A model generated the notes under the pieces. That model ran no database searches and had not been told where the DNA came from. It saw nothing but the letters and a program-made list of their open reading frames with translations. Positions 7,766 through 14,881 of a stretch of 64,000 bases of DNA are shown here, one piece after another. The DNA is from VBCG01 sp037719965. GTDB taxonomy: Bacteria > Pseudomonadota > Gammaproteobacteria > Burkholderiales > Casimicrobiaceae. Both the position numbers and the translations under genes were made by a program. Within the stretch, counting starts at the first letter, position 1, and every line of letters begins with the position of its first letter. The stretch covers positions 434,001-498,000 of the forward strand of contig JBBJMT010000001.1 of the NCBI GenBank assembly GCA_037719965.1, written 5' to 3'.

Positions 7766-8593
7766 TTAGGCAGCCGCAGCGAGCGGTTGCCGGTTGAAGT
7801 ATGCCGCGTCCGGCGTTTGCCGGTTGAGCGCCGTGTGCGGCCGGCGGCCATTGTAGAAGTCGATGTAGACGGCGAGCTTGGCTTTCGCCTCGCTGACCGT
7901 GGCGTAGGCGTGGAGGTAAACGTGTTCGTATTTGATCGTCTTCCACAGCCGCTCGACAAACACGTTGTCACGCCAGCAACCCTTGCCGTCCATGCTGATC
8001 GCGATGCCGTGACGTTCGAGGGTGCCGATGAAGTCGCTGCTGGTGAATTGGCTGCCTTGGTCGGTGTTTATGATCTCGGGCGTCCCATATTTCGTAATCG
8101 CCTCCTCCAATGCTTCGACCGGTGCGTCGGCGGTCAGACTGTTCGACAGCCGCCACGCGAGGATGCGCCGGGTCGCCCAATCCAACACCACCGTTAGGTA
8201 CACGAAGCCACGGGCCATCGGCAGGAAGGTGATGTCCATCGCCCACACCTGGTTCGGCTGTTCGATGGCCACGCCACGCAGCAGATACGGATAGATCCGA
8301 TGCTCCGGATGCCGCTGGCTGGTGTTGGCCTTCCGATACAACGCCGCGATGCCCATGGTGCGCATCAATGTCGCCACATGCTTGCGGCCGACGGTAAAGC
8401 CGTCCTGGCGCAGCAGGTCCCGCAACATGCGCGCGCCGGCGAACGGATGCTCCAGATGCAGTTCGTCGATGCGGCGCATCACCGCCAAGTCTTCCTCCGA
8501 AGTCGGCTGGGGCCGGTAATAGAGCGATGACCGTGACAAATCTAGCAACTGCGCCTGGCGGCCCAGCGGAAGCTCGTGATTCGCGTCGATCAT
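7766..8593 (-). CDS. IS3-family transposase, OrfB
   Basis: The 275-residue protein carries the HTH_21 region (residues about 1-80) and the integrase core with the DDE triad: Asp in WAMDITFLP, Asp in NTDQGSQFTSSDF, Glu in NVFVERLWKTIKYE. The tail HTALNRQTPDAAYF is typical of the family. Its ATG overlaps the TGA of orfA (ATGA), where IS3 elements normally make the OrfAB fusion by frameshifting. Confidence 0.95.
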   Translation of the reverse strand: MIDANHELPLGRQAQLLDLSRSSLYYRPQPTSEEDLAVMRRIDELHLEHPFAGARMLRDLLRQDGFTVGRKHVATLMRTMGIAALYRKANTSQRHPEHRIYPYLLRGVAIEQPNQVWAMDITFLPMARGFVYLTVVLDWATRRILAWRLSNSLTADAPVEALEEAITKYGTPEIINTDQGSQFTSSDFIGTLERHGIAISMDGKGCWRDNVFVERLWKTIKYEHVYLHAYATVSEAKAKLAVYIDFYNGRRPHTALNRQTPDAAYFNRQPLAAAA

Positions 8594-8892
8594 CGTTTTG
8601 CGCTCGCATCGCCGATGCGACCGAGCGCGCCGGACAAAAAATCATTCTCCAGCGCCAACTGGCCGATCTTGGCATGCAGCGTCTTGATATCGGGACCGTG
8701 CTCGCGCTTCTCCGCCGCCGTCGCGAATACTTCGGCGGCGCGTTGCAGCAGCTCGGTCTTCCATTGCGTGATCTGGTTCGGATGCACATCAAACCGTTGC
8801 GCCAACTGGGCCAGGGTTTGGTCACCCCTGACGGCGGCAACTGCCACCTTGGCTTTGAACACGGCTGAGTGATTACGACGCGGTCTTTTCAT
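8590..8892 (-). CDS. IS3-family transposase, OrfA
   Basis: The start at MKRPRRNHSAVFKAKVAVAA gives a 100-residue protein with the HTH_8 fold that binds the IS ends (QLAQRFDVHPNQITQWKTEL), followed by a leucine-zipper-like helix. A longer in-frame start at 8949 lies close to the inverted repeat and is less likely. Confidence 0.92.
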   Translation of the reverse strand: MKRPRRNHSAVFKAKVAVAAVRGDQTLAQLAQRFDVHPNQITQWKTELLQRAAEVFATAAEKREHGPDIKTLHAKIGQLALENDFLSGALGRIGDASAKR

Positions 8893-9008
8893 GCTTTCTG
8901 CTCCTTTCATCAGCGGCGCTATGATCGCCGCACAGCGCAAAGCCGTCACTTATCCCGCTGTCCAGTTTTCAGGAACCACTTCTCTTCACTCGATTTCATC
9001 GCGGATAT

Positions 9009-10122
9009 TTAATACGTCACGTTGTTAATAATTGCGACAGCGGAATCGTGCGCGCGCGTCCAACTGATATAGCGCTCGATTTTCAGGCATTGCAAATTCA
9101 ATTGCCAAAGCGAAATAGCTTGCGTCGCGCCGTCAGTCGGATTTGTAACCATTTGCATGGAAGCTTGCCGCGACGAATCGACCCCCACGCGGCCATCATC
9201 CGCAACCAAAATTTTCTTGGCATCAATCAGTATGATTGACCGCTGATTAGGAGATCCAAAAGTCTCCGCAGCCAGAGAAACAAGAACCGGAATTTTCCAG
9301 ATTGAAGCCGGGGCGCTTGTGCCGATGCCCATGGCTGGAAATGCTAAGCCGCCGTTCGCCAGTGACAGCGACGCCAAATGGAGCGCGGACGCGGGATGCA
9401 AAACGATCGAAACTCCGCTGAGGTCGGAGCCCGCGTTAACCATGCGGGCGAGCGCGTCGCGCAGATCGTTGGAAATTTGCGACGCGCTCGAACCCGAAGA
9501 GGCGGTCGCTGGTAGTCCGTTCGTGATCGACGCCGGCCGTTCGCCAGCAATCGCCGCAAGGCTCGGGTCTAGGAATGCTTCGTCCGCAAACTTGCTCACG
9601 CTTGCGACAACGTTATCGACAATGGATTGCAACGTTGCCGGCGAAAACTCATCTGCTAGTTCATTCGAAAACACGGGCATCGCAGCAATTTTTTGAGACT
9701 TGCAGCGTGGTGGAATTTAGCGCAAACGTCGACAACGGTTTAGCGCCACCTTGTCGGACCCATTGCGCAGTAGCAGGTGACAGTTCCGTGAGCACCGGAA
9801 CGCCGAACGGAACTCGTCTCATCCCTCTGAGGCGCCCCAAGATCGTTTGCGTTGCGACCAGGGAAAGAATTTCGCCGCTGATGCCGCGCCATGAAATGTC
9901 ATTAGTGAAGCCCGGCGAGGTTGTGTCAATCGCGCTAATTGCGGCCTTTGTCGCGCGAACAACGTTCGGTACATGCTGAGTGAAGCGCTCGGCAGCAATT
10001 GCCTCTGCCTTACGAACGTCGCCTCGGGTATGCAGCAGCGTCCAACAAAATCGCGCGAAATCCGTGCCGGCAGGTTGCGCGACCATCGCATTAGTGAGTG
10101 TGCTTAAACGCTGGTATTCCAT
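9009..10122 (-). pseudogene. HK97-fold phage major capsid protein, one +1 frameshift
   Basis: The gene reads from ATG (MEYQRLSTLTNAMVAQP) to LQVSK, then must skip one base in a run of six A (9690-9695 on the plus strand) to continue IAAMPVFSNELADEFSP. The two halves rebuild a 370-residue protein with HK97 capsid landmarks: KPLSTFALNSTTLQVSK, ELADEF, FLDPSLAAIAGERPASITNG, and the end LKIERYISW with AVAIINNVTY. Downstream is the IS-split gene; upstream lie two small genes and the small terminase. The frameshift is a recent mutation, a sequencing error or, less likely, slippage. No protease or portal gene is nearby. Confidence 0.8.
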
Positions 10123-10216
10123 TCTCTGCCCTCGGTGCTGAGTAATTATCGCCAGCGTGCGCCATGCTTTAGCATCGGTGCAATGGTCAATGCGTGTTTG
10201 CGTGTTAGTGCGAGTT

Positions 10217-10612
10217 TCAAACTCGCGCAATAGACCAAAGTGCGCCGTCGCGAACGTAGCCGACGCGCTGCACTCGCAAATCGTCCATGGCGAATCCGTC
10301 GGCGCGATTGAGTAACCTGCCAAGGCGGCGCGCAGTCCCTGTCGTGATGCTGCCGTAGACGCGCACAAGTGCGGCTAACAAGATGCTGTCCGCTTCGCCG
10401 TGTGCGATTAATTCCCGCGACGTGAAATGCAAATTGCCAACGGCGTCCGCGATAGCCGGCAGCAAGACCTCCAGCGCTTCGCGATCCGTTTTCGACAACG
10501 CGCTGCCGCGCTCGCGTTGCGCCGCGACGAGGGCACGAGGCAACGCGTCCAGTTGCGCTGAGATTGTTTCCAGCAGCGTTATGACGACTGCTAGCGACGT
10601 GTCGGGCATCAA
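10217..10612 (-). CDS. Hypothetical protein (131 aa) between terminase and capsid genes
   Basis: The product is mostly helical (SLAVVITLLETISAQLDALP, LLPAIADAVGNLHFTSREL) and ends in a short beta-like segment. Its ATG overlaps the TGA of the 10609-10800 gene (ATGA), so the two are translationally coupled. No known phage family is recognised. By position it could be a portal-less packaging accessory or scaffold, but this is only a guess from context. Confidence 0.55.
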   Translation of the reverse strand: MMPDTSLAVVITLLETISAQLDALPRALVAAQRERGSALSKTDREALEVLLPAIADAVGNLHFTSRELIAHGEADSILLAALVRVYGSITTGTARRLGRLLNRADGFAMDDLRVQRVGYVRDGALWSIARV

Positions 10613-10800
10613 TCGGAGTCGGTTTCCAGGTTGATTACCCTCAGTTCGATGTCCGAGATTCGGTCTTCGAAATCTTCAATGCGCTCGGTCACGCCTTCTT
10701 CCCACTGTGAGCGGCGCGTGTCTTCCTCCTCCAGATAGCTCAGGACCTGCATGAGCTTCGCAATGGCCCCCTCGAGCGTCGTCGGGACGGGGAGAATCAC
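10609..10800 (-). CDS. Small acidic helical protein (63 aa)
   Basis: The protein is strongly acidic and predicted to form a coiled coil (LEEEDTRRSQWEEG, RIEDFEDRISDIELRVINLE). The GTG start overlaps the TGA of the small terminase read in its repaired frame (GTGA at 10797-10800), and its own stop overlaps the next start. Function is unknown; such coiled coils often act as adaptor or scaffold pieces. Confidence 0.55.
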   Translation of the reverse strand: MILPVPTTLEGAIAKLMQVLSYLEEEDTRRSQWEEGVTERIEDFEDRISDIELRVINLETDSD

Positions 10801-11218
10801 GACGACTTCGCTATCAGCGCATCGATGGCCTCGCCCATATCGGCGGGCCGGCGGGACGCTGCTTTAGCGAATGGCTTTCCGCCCGAATTCTTGAGCTGGG
10901 GGCGAGTCGCAGTTTGCTTGACAGCGCGGCCAGCGTTTTGGCGTGGTCGTTCGAAACCCTGACCCAGGGCGAGACCTTGCCGGCCGCGTCTACTTGGCCG
11001 TCGTGCTCTAGATGCTCGACGGCTTCATCTGCCAACAGGGCAACGCGGCAAAACACGCCCAGCAAGGGCAAATCGCCCGGCCGCCACTGATCCTCAGGCG
11101 TGCTGGCCATGATCGACGCCCATAGCGCCTGGGCGGGTTTGGGCAGCGCCTTAGGTGGCGAGTAGTTGCCCGGACGGTGGAAATACCCGGCGGGGATATT
11201 CTTTGGTCGTGCTGGCAT
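10797..11218 (-). pseudogene. Phage terminase small subunit (P27-like), one -1 frameshift
   Basis: The ATG at 11218 has AGGAG five bases upstream. The protein fits the P27-type small terminase: NYSPPKALPKPAQALWASIM, DLPLLGVFCRVALLADEAVE, HAKTLAALSSKLRLAP. Read as is, it ends at 10814 with an unnatural tail. Adding one base to the G5 run at 10898-10902 gives QLKNSGGKPFAKAASRRP and MGEAIDALIAKSS, ending at 10797 exactly in a GTGA overlap with the next gene, which supports the repaired frame. The protein recognises pac/cos DNA for packaging. No large terminase gene is seen. Confidence 0.75.
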
Positions 11219-11594
11219 CAATGCTCCTAGTGCGATACATCGGTCATATGTGTGAGCTACGTGGGCGGTCCGCTAGGTTTCGCCTCCGACCTCGCTTTCG
11301 CCCCCCGCTGGGTCTGATTCGAGAACCCCGAGAGCCGAAGCCCTCGGGGCGGCGTCGGACAGTCGGAGGTACCCGGGCCACGCCATTACTTCTCTGGCCC
11401 GAATTCGTGAAAATTTGGGGTCGCCTGTAAATTCGACCTATCGAAACGGATAAATATTCTGCCAACGCACCGCGCCGAGAACCGCGTGGGATAAGGCTTC
11501 GCAGGGATTCGAGGCGGGACGGGACAGGACGGGGAAGCTAACTGCTTACTGCTTACTGCACAGCTCTGCTTACTGCTTACGGGACTGTTGTGCA
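11219..11594. other. Intergenic stretch with short tandem repeats
   Basis: This gap upstream of the small terminase has no convincing gene. It holds GGGAC-type repeats (about 11515-11535) and, at 11541-11580, repeated ACTGCTT units in two blocks. It probably contains the promoter of the packaging genes and may be a packaging or replication site. Confidence 0.45.
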
Positions 11595-12128
11595 TCAGTC
11601 GGCCCTCGTGATGTCTTCGATGACGGAATAGCGGGCCAGGTCGGGCAGATCGCGCCCATTCCGATCCTTGATCACGGTCCTGGTCACGATATGCAGCGGC
11701 AGATGCTTGAGACCGCGCAGCGATATCCGATCTTTTCGTTGCTTGACGTCGAGCACGCGTAACAGCATGCGAAAACAGTCGCTGCCGCCATCGAGAATGA
11801 ATCGACCGTTTGGGCCAGCTGGCGCGATAACTCGACGCACGCGATAAGGCCGCGCCAACCGGACTTGCTTCTCGAAATACTCGCCATGCTGGACGATCTC
11901 GAATCGCAAGAACACCTTCGGCTGCTTAAATAAAAGCGCTGTATCGTGGCCGATAAATTTCGCTTCGTATTGGCCATCCCGTACGAGTTCCCGAAAACCT
12001 TCGACGGTGATCGCAACATCGTCGTCAATAGCTTGCAGGAGAGGGATGTTTGTCCTAAACTTTGCATGTCCTTCTGCTGCTTCATCTGCGGCCCGCCTTT
12101 GCCCGGCGGGCCGTTCGTTTTGTTGCAT
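11595..12128 (-). CDS. Hypothetical protein (177 aa)
   Basis: The start has a strong AGGAGG five bases upstream. The protein has a charged N-terminus (MQQNERPAGQRRAADEAAEG) and a longer folded part with beta-like segments (VFLRFEIVQHGEYFEKQVRL, RPYRVRRVIAPAGPNGRF). It lies between two other small genes of the element, 21 bp downstream of one of them. I do not recognise a family. Confidence 0.6.
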   Translation of the reverse strand: MQQNERPAGQRRAADEAAEGHAKFRTNIPLLQAIDDDVAITVEGFRELVRDGQYEAKFIGHDTALLFKQPKVFLRFEIVQHGEYFEKQVRLARPYRVRRVIAPAGPNGRFILDGGSDCFRMLLRVLDVKQRKDRISLRGLKHLPLHIVTRTVIKDRNGRDLPDLARYSVIEDITRAD

Positions 12129-12149
12129 CTCGTCCTCCTGCTGCGCGCT

Positions 12150-12392
12150 TCATGACGCGACTGTGATGCGCGTTGCTTGGCCGAGTCCGACCAAGCAATC
12201 GCGCACACTTTCCGCTTCTGCTTTTGTTGAATAGCGCGAAAAAGTCAACCAGCTGCCGTCGGTTTTTTCGCATTCGACGGCGAAGACCTTTAATAGCCCG
12301 CTCGCGCGATTTAATTCGCGGGGACGTGTACGGACACTAGGACCGTCAACAGCGTCGCATAGCGGCCTCGTGTGGGCCTCTCGCTTATTCAT
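12150..12392 (-). CDS. Small hypothetical protein (80 aa)
   Basis: The C-terminal half looks like a small alpha/beta domain (GSWLTFSRYSTKAEAESVRD, CLVGLGQATRITVAS), in which a residue-numbering style resembling SPOR-like or single-strand binding folds is possible but unproven. The first 25 residues are basic and may be mis-started. It precedes the 11595-12128 gene by 21 bp. Confidence 0.5.
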   Translation of the reverse strand: MNKREAHTRPLCDAVDGPSVRTRPRELNRASGLLKVFAVECEKTDGSWLTFSRYSTKAEAESVRDCLVGLGQATRITVAS

Positions 12393-12447
12393 GCGCGCGG
12401 CCTTCGCCCCATGCTTCGTCGATCCGCGGCGTCTTCACGTCGGGGCC

Positions 12448-12795
12448 TCATCTGGACCTTCCTCCAATGCGACGCGATGGGGCCGCCGGAATTGCAGTCC
12501 GTTGATGCAGTGAGTCGCGGAATCTAGTTTCGTCGATGAATACCGAACGCGCGACGCGAATCACGCAAAATTTCAACCACGCAAAGTCAGGATCGCCAGC
12601 GTCGGCGCGGGCGATCCATGTCCGCAAGCGTCCCCTAACGCCGGGATGCTCGGCTTCAATTTGATGTACTGAATATGCCCGCAGTGGCGGCGGCGGATTA
12701 TCGTCGAGTCGATGCCGACGCGCTGCCGGCGCACGTCGTGCTTTTTCGACCACAACGGCGGGTGTCGTTGTGGGTACTGCGGTCGCATTGGTCAT
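12448..12795 (-). CDS. Putative DNA-binding protein, excisionase/AlpA-like (115 aa)
   Basis: After a proline/alanine-rich leader, residues about 40-95 read YSVHQIEAEHPGVRGRLRTW, IARADAGDPDF, VARSVFIDETRFRDSLHQR. This resembles the short winged-helix proteins that direct excision or transcription in integrated elements (inference from pattern). The location three genes from the integrase fits. An 8-bp inverted repeat (CCCTCTCG / CGAGAGGG, 12804-12827) lies just upstream of the start and could be its operator. Confidence 0.5.
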   Translation of the reverse strand: MTNATAVPTTTPAVVVEKARRAPAARRHRLDDNPPPPLRAYSVHQIEAEHPGVRGRLRTWIARADAGDPDFAWLKFCVIRVARSVFIDETRFRDSLHQRTAIPAAPSRRIGGRSR

Positions 12796-12803
12796 GACGG
12801 ACG

Positions 12804-12827
12804 CCCTCTCGGTGATTGGCGAGAGGG
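12804..12827. promoter_or_regulatory. 8-bp perfect inverted repeat upstream of the AlpA-like gene
   Basis: CCCTCTCG, eight spacer bases, then CGAGAGGG, starting 8 bp upstream of the ATG of the 12448-12795 gene. It could be an operator for autoregulation. Confidence 0.4.
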
Positions 12828-12842
12828 AGCGTAAGCCGCGGT

Positions 12843-12876
12843 TGTCTCACTGCCGAAGCGGCAGCGAGACATTTTG
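12843..12876 (+). terminator. Strong hairpin followed by a T-run
   Basis: TGTCTC-A-CTGCCG, loop AAG, CGGCAG-C-GAGACA forms a 13-position stem with one mismatch, followed on the plus strand by TTTTGTTT. It lies 6 bp beyond the stop of the 12878-13492 gene, so on the minus strand it may also end or attenuate that transcript although no T-run follows on that side. Confidence 0.55.
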
Positions 12877-12877
12877 T

Positions 12878-13492
12878 TTATAGTTCTTTCTTGATGCGGG
12901 CGATGCGCCGGTAAATCGCGGCCCGGGAGAGAGGGAATTCCTCCACCCATGCTTCGACGGACATGGGTCCGTTGTGCTGCACGACGGCTGCCCGGATCAG
13001 CCGCTCAAGTTCGGGTTGTGCATATGCTTCCGCCCTCGCCTTGCCGCCGACCGCGCTGATATTGGGCATTCGGGCCTGCTGTTTCGCGGCAGCACCCATA
13101 GCGGGCGCGCAAAAGTGTTTGCACGCGACCATCAGATGCTTCTGCGCTTTATCGCGCATATGATCGAAGCGGCCGATGTTGCCCACTCGCAACGCGTCCC
13201 GTGCCTGACGTACATGTTTGATCGCTAGTCGCAGCTCTGGGTGCGCGGCAGACTTGACCGTAACGCGGTACTTTTTCGGCATGCCCCGCGCGTTTCGCGT
13301 GCGGAACACTGCTCGGGCAAGGTTGCGCAGTCCGTGCATACGCGCCCGATCCGAATAAAAGTTGGGGTCTGGTTGGCCCGATTCCTTTTTCTTTCGACCT
13401 TGACTGAGTACATGCACATTCACGCCGAGCAGCTTCCCGAGCTGATGATGCGCATCGTTTACGGCAACCCCGCGAGCAGCGCGCCGCTTCAT
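12878..13492 (-). CDS. HTH-domain protein translationally coupled to integrase A (204 aa)
   Basis: The ATG at 13492 overlaps the integrase stop (ATGA), giving MKRRAARGVAVNDAHHQLGK; a longer frame upstream lies within the integrase gene. The last 45 residues form a helix-turn-helix (MSVEAWVEEFPLSRAAIYRR, then IARIKKEL). The rest is basic and helical (HMRDKAQKHLMVACKHF). The coupling with the integrase suggests a role in controlling integration, excision or element gene expression (inference). Confidence 0.65.
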   Translation of the reverse strand: MKRRAARGVAVNDAHHQLGKLLGVNVHVLSQGRKKKESGQPDPNFYSDRARMHGLRNLARAVFRTRNARGMPKKYRVTVKSAAHPELRLAIKHVRQARDALRVGNIGRFDHMRDKAQKHLMVACKHFCAPAMGAAAKQQARMPNISAVGGKARAEAYAQPELERLIRAAVVQHNGPMSVEAWVEEFPLSRAAIYRRIARIKKEL

Positions 13493-14502
13493 GCAATGTC
13501 GCCCATCACGCGATCGACCAGTCGCGCTGTGCCAGAATTGGCGATATGCGCATAACGCATCGTCGACGTCCACCCCCGATGCCCGAGCAGAGCTGCGACT
13601 TCGGGCAAGGACGCGCCGCTTTGCACCAGCGCCGACGCGCAGCTATGACGCAGATCGTGAAACCGAAAACTTGAAATCCTTGCTCGCGCGACTGCCGAAT
13701 GCCATGCCCGCGTGATGTCAACCGGAAACACACGGGCGCTCTCACGCTTACGGGCAGCTAGCAACGCGCAAACTGCGGTCGTGAGCGGCACCCCGCGCGA
13801 GTCGCCGTTCTTCGTGCGCGGGAAGATGGCCCAGCGCCGCTTTAAATCGCACTGCGCCCATTCCAGGGCGGCGACCTCGCCCTTTCGCGCACCGGACGTC
13901 AACGCGAAGAGAACGAACAGAAAAAGGTCGCCGGATTCGGATTCCTTGCATGCCGTCAGTAATGCGGTGCGCTCGTCATCGGAAAGAAAGCGCACTACGC
14001 ACTGCGAGGCGCGCGGCTTGGTGATGCGCGCGCACGGGTTAACGTCCATCACGCGCAGCTCCTTGATGGCGAAGCTGAACAGGCGCGACAGTTCTATCGC
14101 GTAGTTGCGGACCGTTGCCGGCTTACGCGGCTTAGTCGTTTTGTGGCCATATCCGCAGCAATCAGTGCCGAGCAGCCGGTCCAGATGCAGCGTGACAAGG
14201 TGCGGCGCAGCCTCAAGCTTGCTAAGGCGAACGTCACCTAGGTGCTCGCGCCAATAGGCGAATGCTGCCATCGTCGGATTGAGCAACCGAGGCAATGCTT
14301 CGTCGATTAGCTGGGCGAGCGTCATGCCGCGGGCGGATGCTAGGGTGCCGCCTTTAGCGCGCGCTTCGGTTTGCGCGGCCCATAGTTCGGCGGCGCGCTT
14401 GGTGCGGAAGGATTTACCGGTCGCCGGATAGCCGACGACGCGCACCAGCGCATCCCATGAAGTACTGCCATCGCCATTGCGACGGTCGGTAATGCTTGCC
14501 AT
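13489..14502 (-). CDS. Tyrosine recombinase/integrase of element A
   Basis: I choose the ATG at 14502 (MASITDRRNGDGSTSWDALV) because AGGAG lies nine bases upstream; an in-frame ATG at 14532 lacks this. The 337-residue protein has an N-terminal arm-binding and core-binding part and a catalytic domain with Arg in TSGARKGEVAALEW, the His-x-x-Arg motif FHDLRHSCAS, His in LLGHRGWTSTM and the nucleophile Tyr in RYAH. It is transcribed away from the att copy at 14612. By location it should act on the tRNA-fMet site. Confidence 0.95.
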   Translation of the reverse strand: MASITDRRNGDGSTSWDALVRVVGYPATGKSFRTKRAAELWAAQTEARAKGGTLASARGMTLAQLIDEALPRLLNPTMAAFAYWREHLGDVRLSKLEAAPHLVTLHLDRLLGTDCCGYGHKTTKPRKPATVRNYAIELSRLFSFAIKELRVMDVNPCARITKPRASQCVVRFLSDDERTALLTACKESESGDLFLFVLFALTSGARKGEVAALEWAQCDLKRRWAIFPRTKNGDSRGVPLTTAVCALLAARKRESARVFPVDITRAWHSAVARARISSFRFHDLRHSCASALVQSGASLPEVAALLGHRGWTSTMRYAHIANSGTARLVDRVMGDIA

Positions 14503-14556
14503 GTCTGCGGTCTCCTGTCTCGTTGACGCCAATCGCCGAGAGGGAAACTGCAGAAA

Positions 14557-14578
14557 ACTGCAGAGAAATTGCAGAACG
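14557..14578. repeat. 22-bp direct repeat, right end of element A
   Basis: This is identical to 2869-2890. Here it is preceded by an extra AAACTGCAG unit, making three CTGCAG/TTGCAG steps between the integrase start and the att core. Candidate arm-type binding site. Confidence 0.55.
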
Positions 14579-14611
14579 CCGGTTAAGGCAAATCTGCAAG
14601 TCCTAGATTAT

Positions 14612-14656
14612 TGGTTGCGGGGACAGGATTTGAACCTGTGACCTTCGGGTTATGAG
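14612..14656 (-). repeat. Internal att: second tRNA-fMet 3' fragment (45 bp)
   Basis: The sequence is identical to 2750-2794 and to the 3' part of the intact tRNA. It separates element A from element B. Upstream bases (CTGCAAGTCCTAGATTATT) still resemble the start of the tRNA terminator copy at 21861-21876. Confidence 0.9.
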
Positions 14657-14732
14657 ACCGTCAATACGCAAGTTCGTCTGTTGTTCATCAAGCACTTGTA
14701 GCGCTTGCCATCGTCAATCCCCGTGCCGCCAT

Positions 14733-14750
14733 GGCACACTTACGGCACAG
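14733..14750. repeat. GGCAC-type repeats, left end of element B
   Basis: GGCACACTTACGGCACAG here resembles the segment at 21812-21831 at the other end. GGCAC also recurs at 14764, and GTGCC at 14723 makes a small inverted repeat. The pattern suggests arm-type integrase sites of element B. Confidence 0.45.
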
Positions 14751-14881
14751 TCAGTCCAGGCGCGGCACAAACGCCCCCGACGGGTATCAGCCTGACGAAG
14801 CGGCGAATGCCGGAGGCCCCGTCGGCGACTCGCCAGATGCTCTGGTGAAGGCTGTCAACGCCTTCAGCGATCAAAGCGCCT

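Larger units (their letters stand above)
7708..8984 (-). mobile_element. IS3-family insertion sequence with CTT target duplication
   Basis: Terminal inverted repeats start AGAAGTGG at both ends and share a second block GGACAG about 20 bases in, with imperfect bases between. CTT at 7705-7707 and at 8985-8987 is the 3-bp target duplication. The 1277-bp element holds orfA and orfB on the minus strand in overlapping frames. It interrupts the gene at 7508-9000 and appears intact. Confidence 0.85.
7508..9000 (-). pseudogene. Small coiled-coil gene split by the IS3-family insertion
   Basis: Removing the IS (7708-8984) and one copy of its CTT duplication rejoins a 70-codon gene. It starts at the ATG at 8998-9000 (MKSSEV), continues after the IS as QALMRAVGSVLRELRDSQDK, and ends in a heptad-like helix (ALHGRVVALERKLAKD). 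The restored start lies 8 bp downstream of the capsid stop, as expected in a tight operon. The downstream ATG at 7693 could still give a 61-residue product. Function is unknown. Confidence 0.7.
2795..14611. mobile_element. Integrated element A: phage-like/satellite island at tRNA-fMet
   Basis: The island is bounded by two 45-bp tRNA 3'-end copies (2750 and 14612) and has its own tyrosine integrase (13489-14502) next to the right one. Its contents are almost all on the minus strand: integrase, HTH protein, small hypotheticals, a small terminase subunit, an HK97-type capsid, more small genes, and a tandem array of periplasmic binding proteins at the far end. I see no portal, large terminase, protease, tail or lysis genes. 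Frameshifts and an IS insertion suggest a decaying element. The binding-protein array may be cargo or an older resident of the site. Confidence 0.8.

Noticed and set aside
9690..9695. Programmed frameshift in the capsid gene
   Set aside because: A +1 shift at an A run without a recognisable stimulator is less likely than an indel; no need for two capsid products is known.
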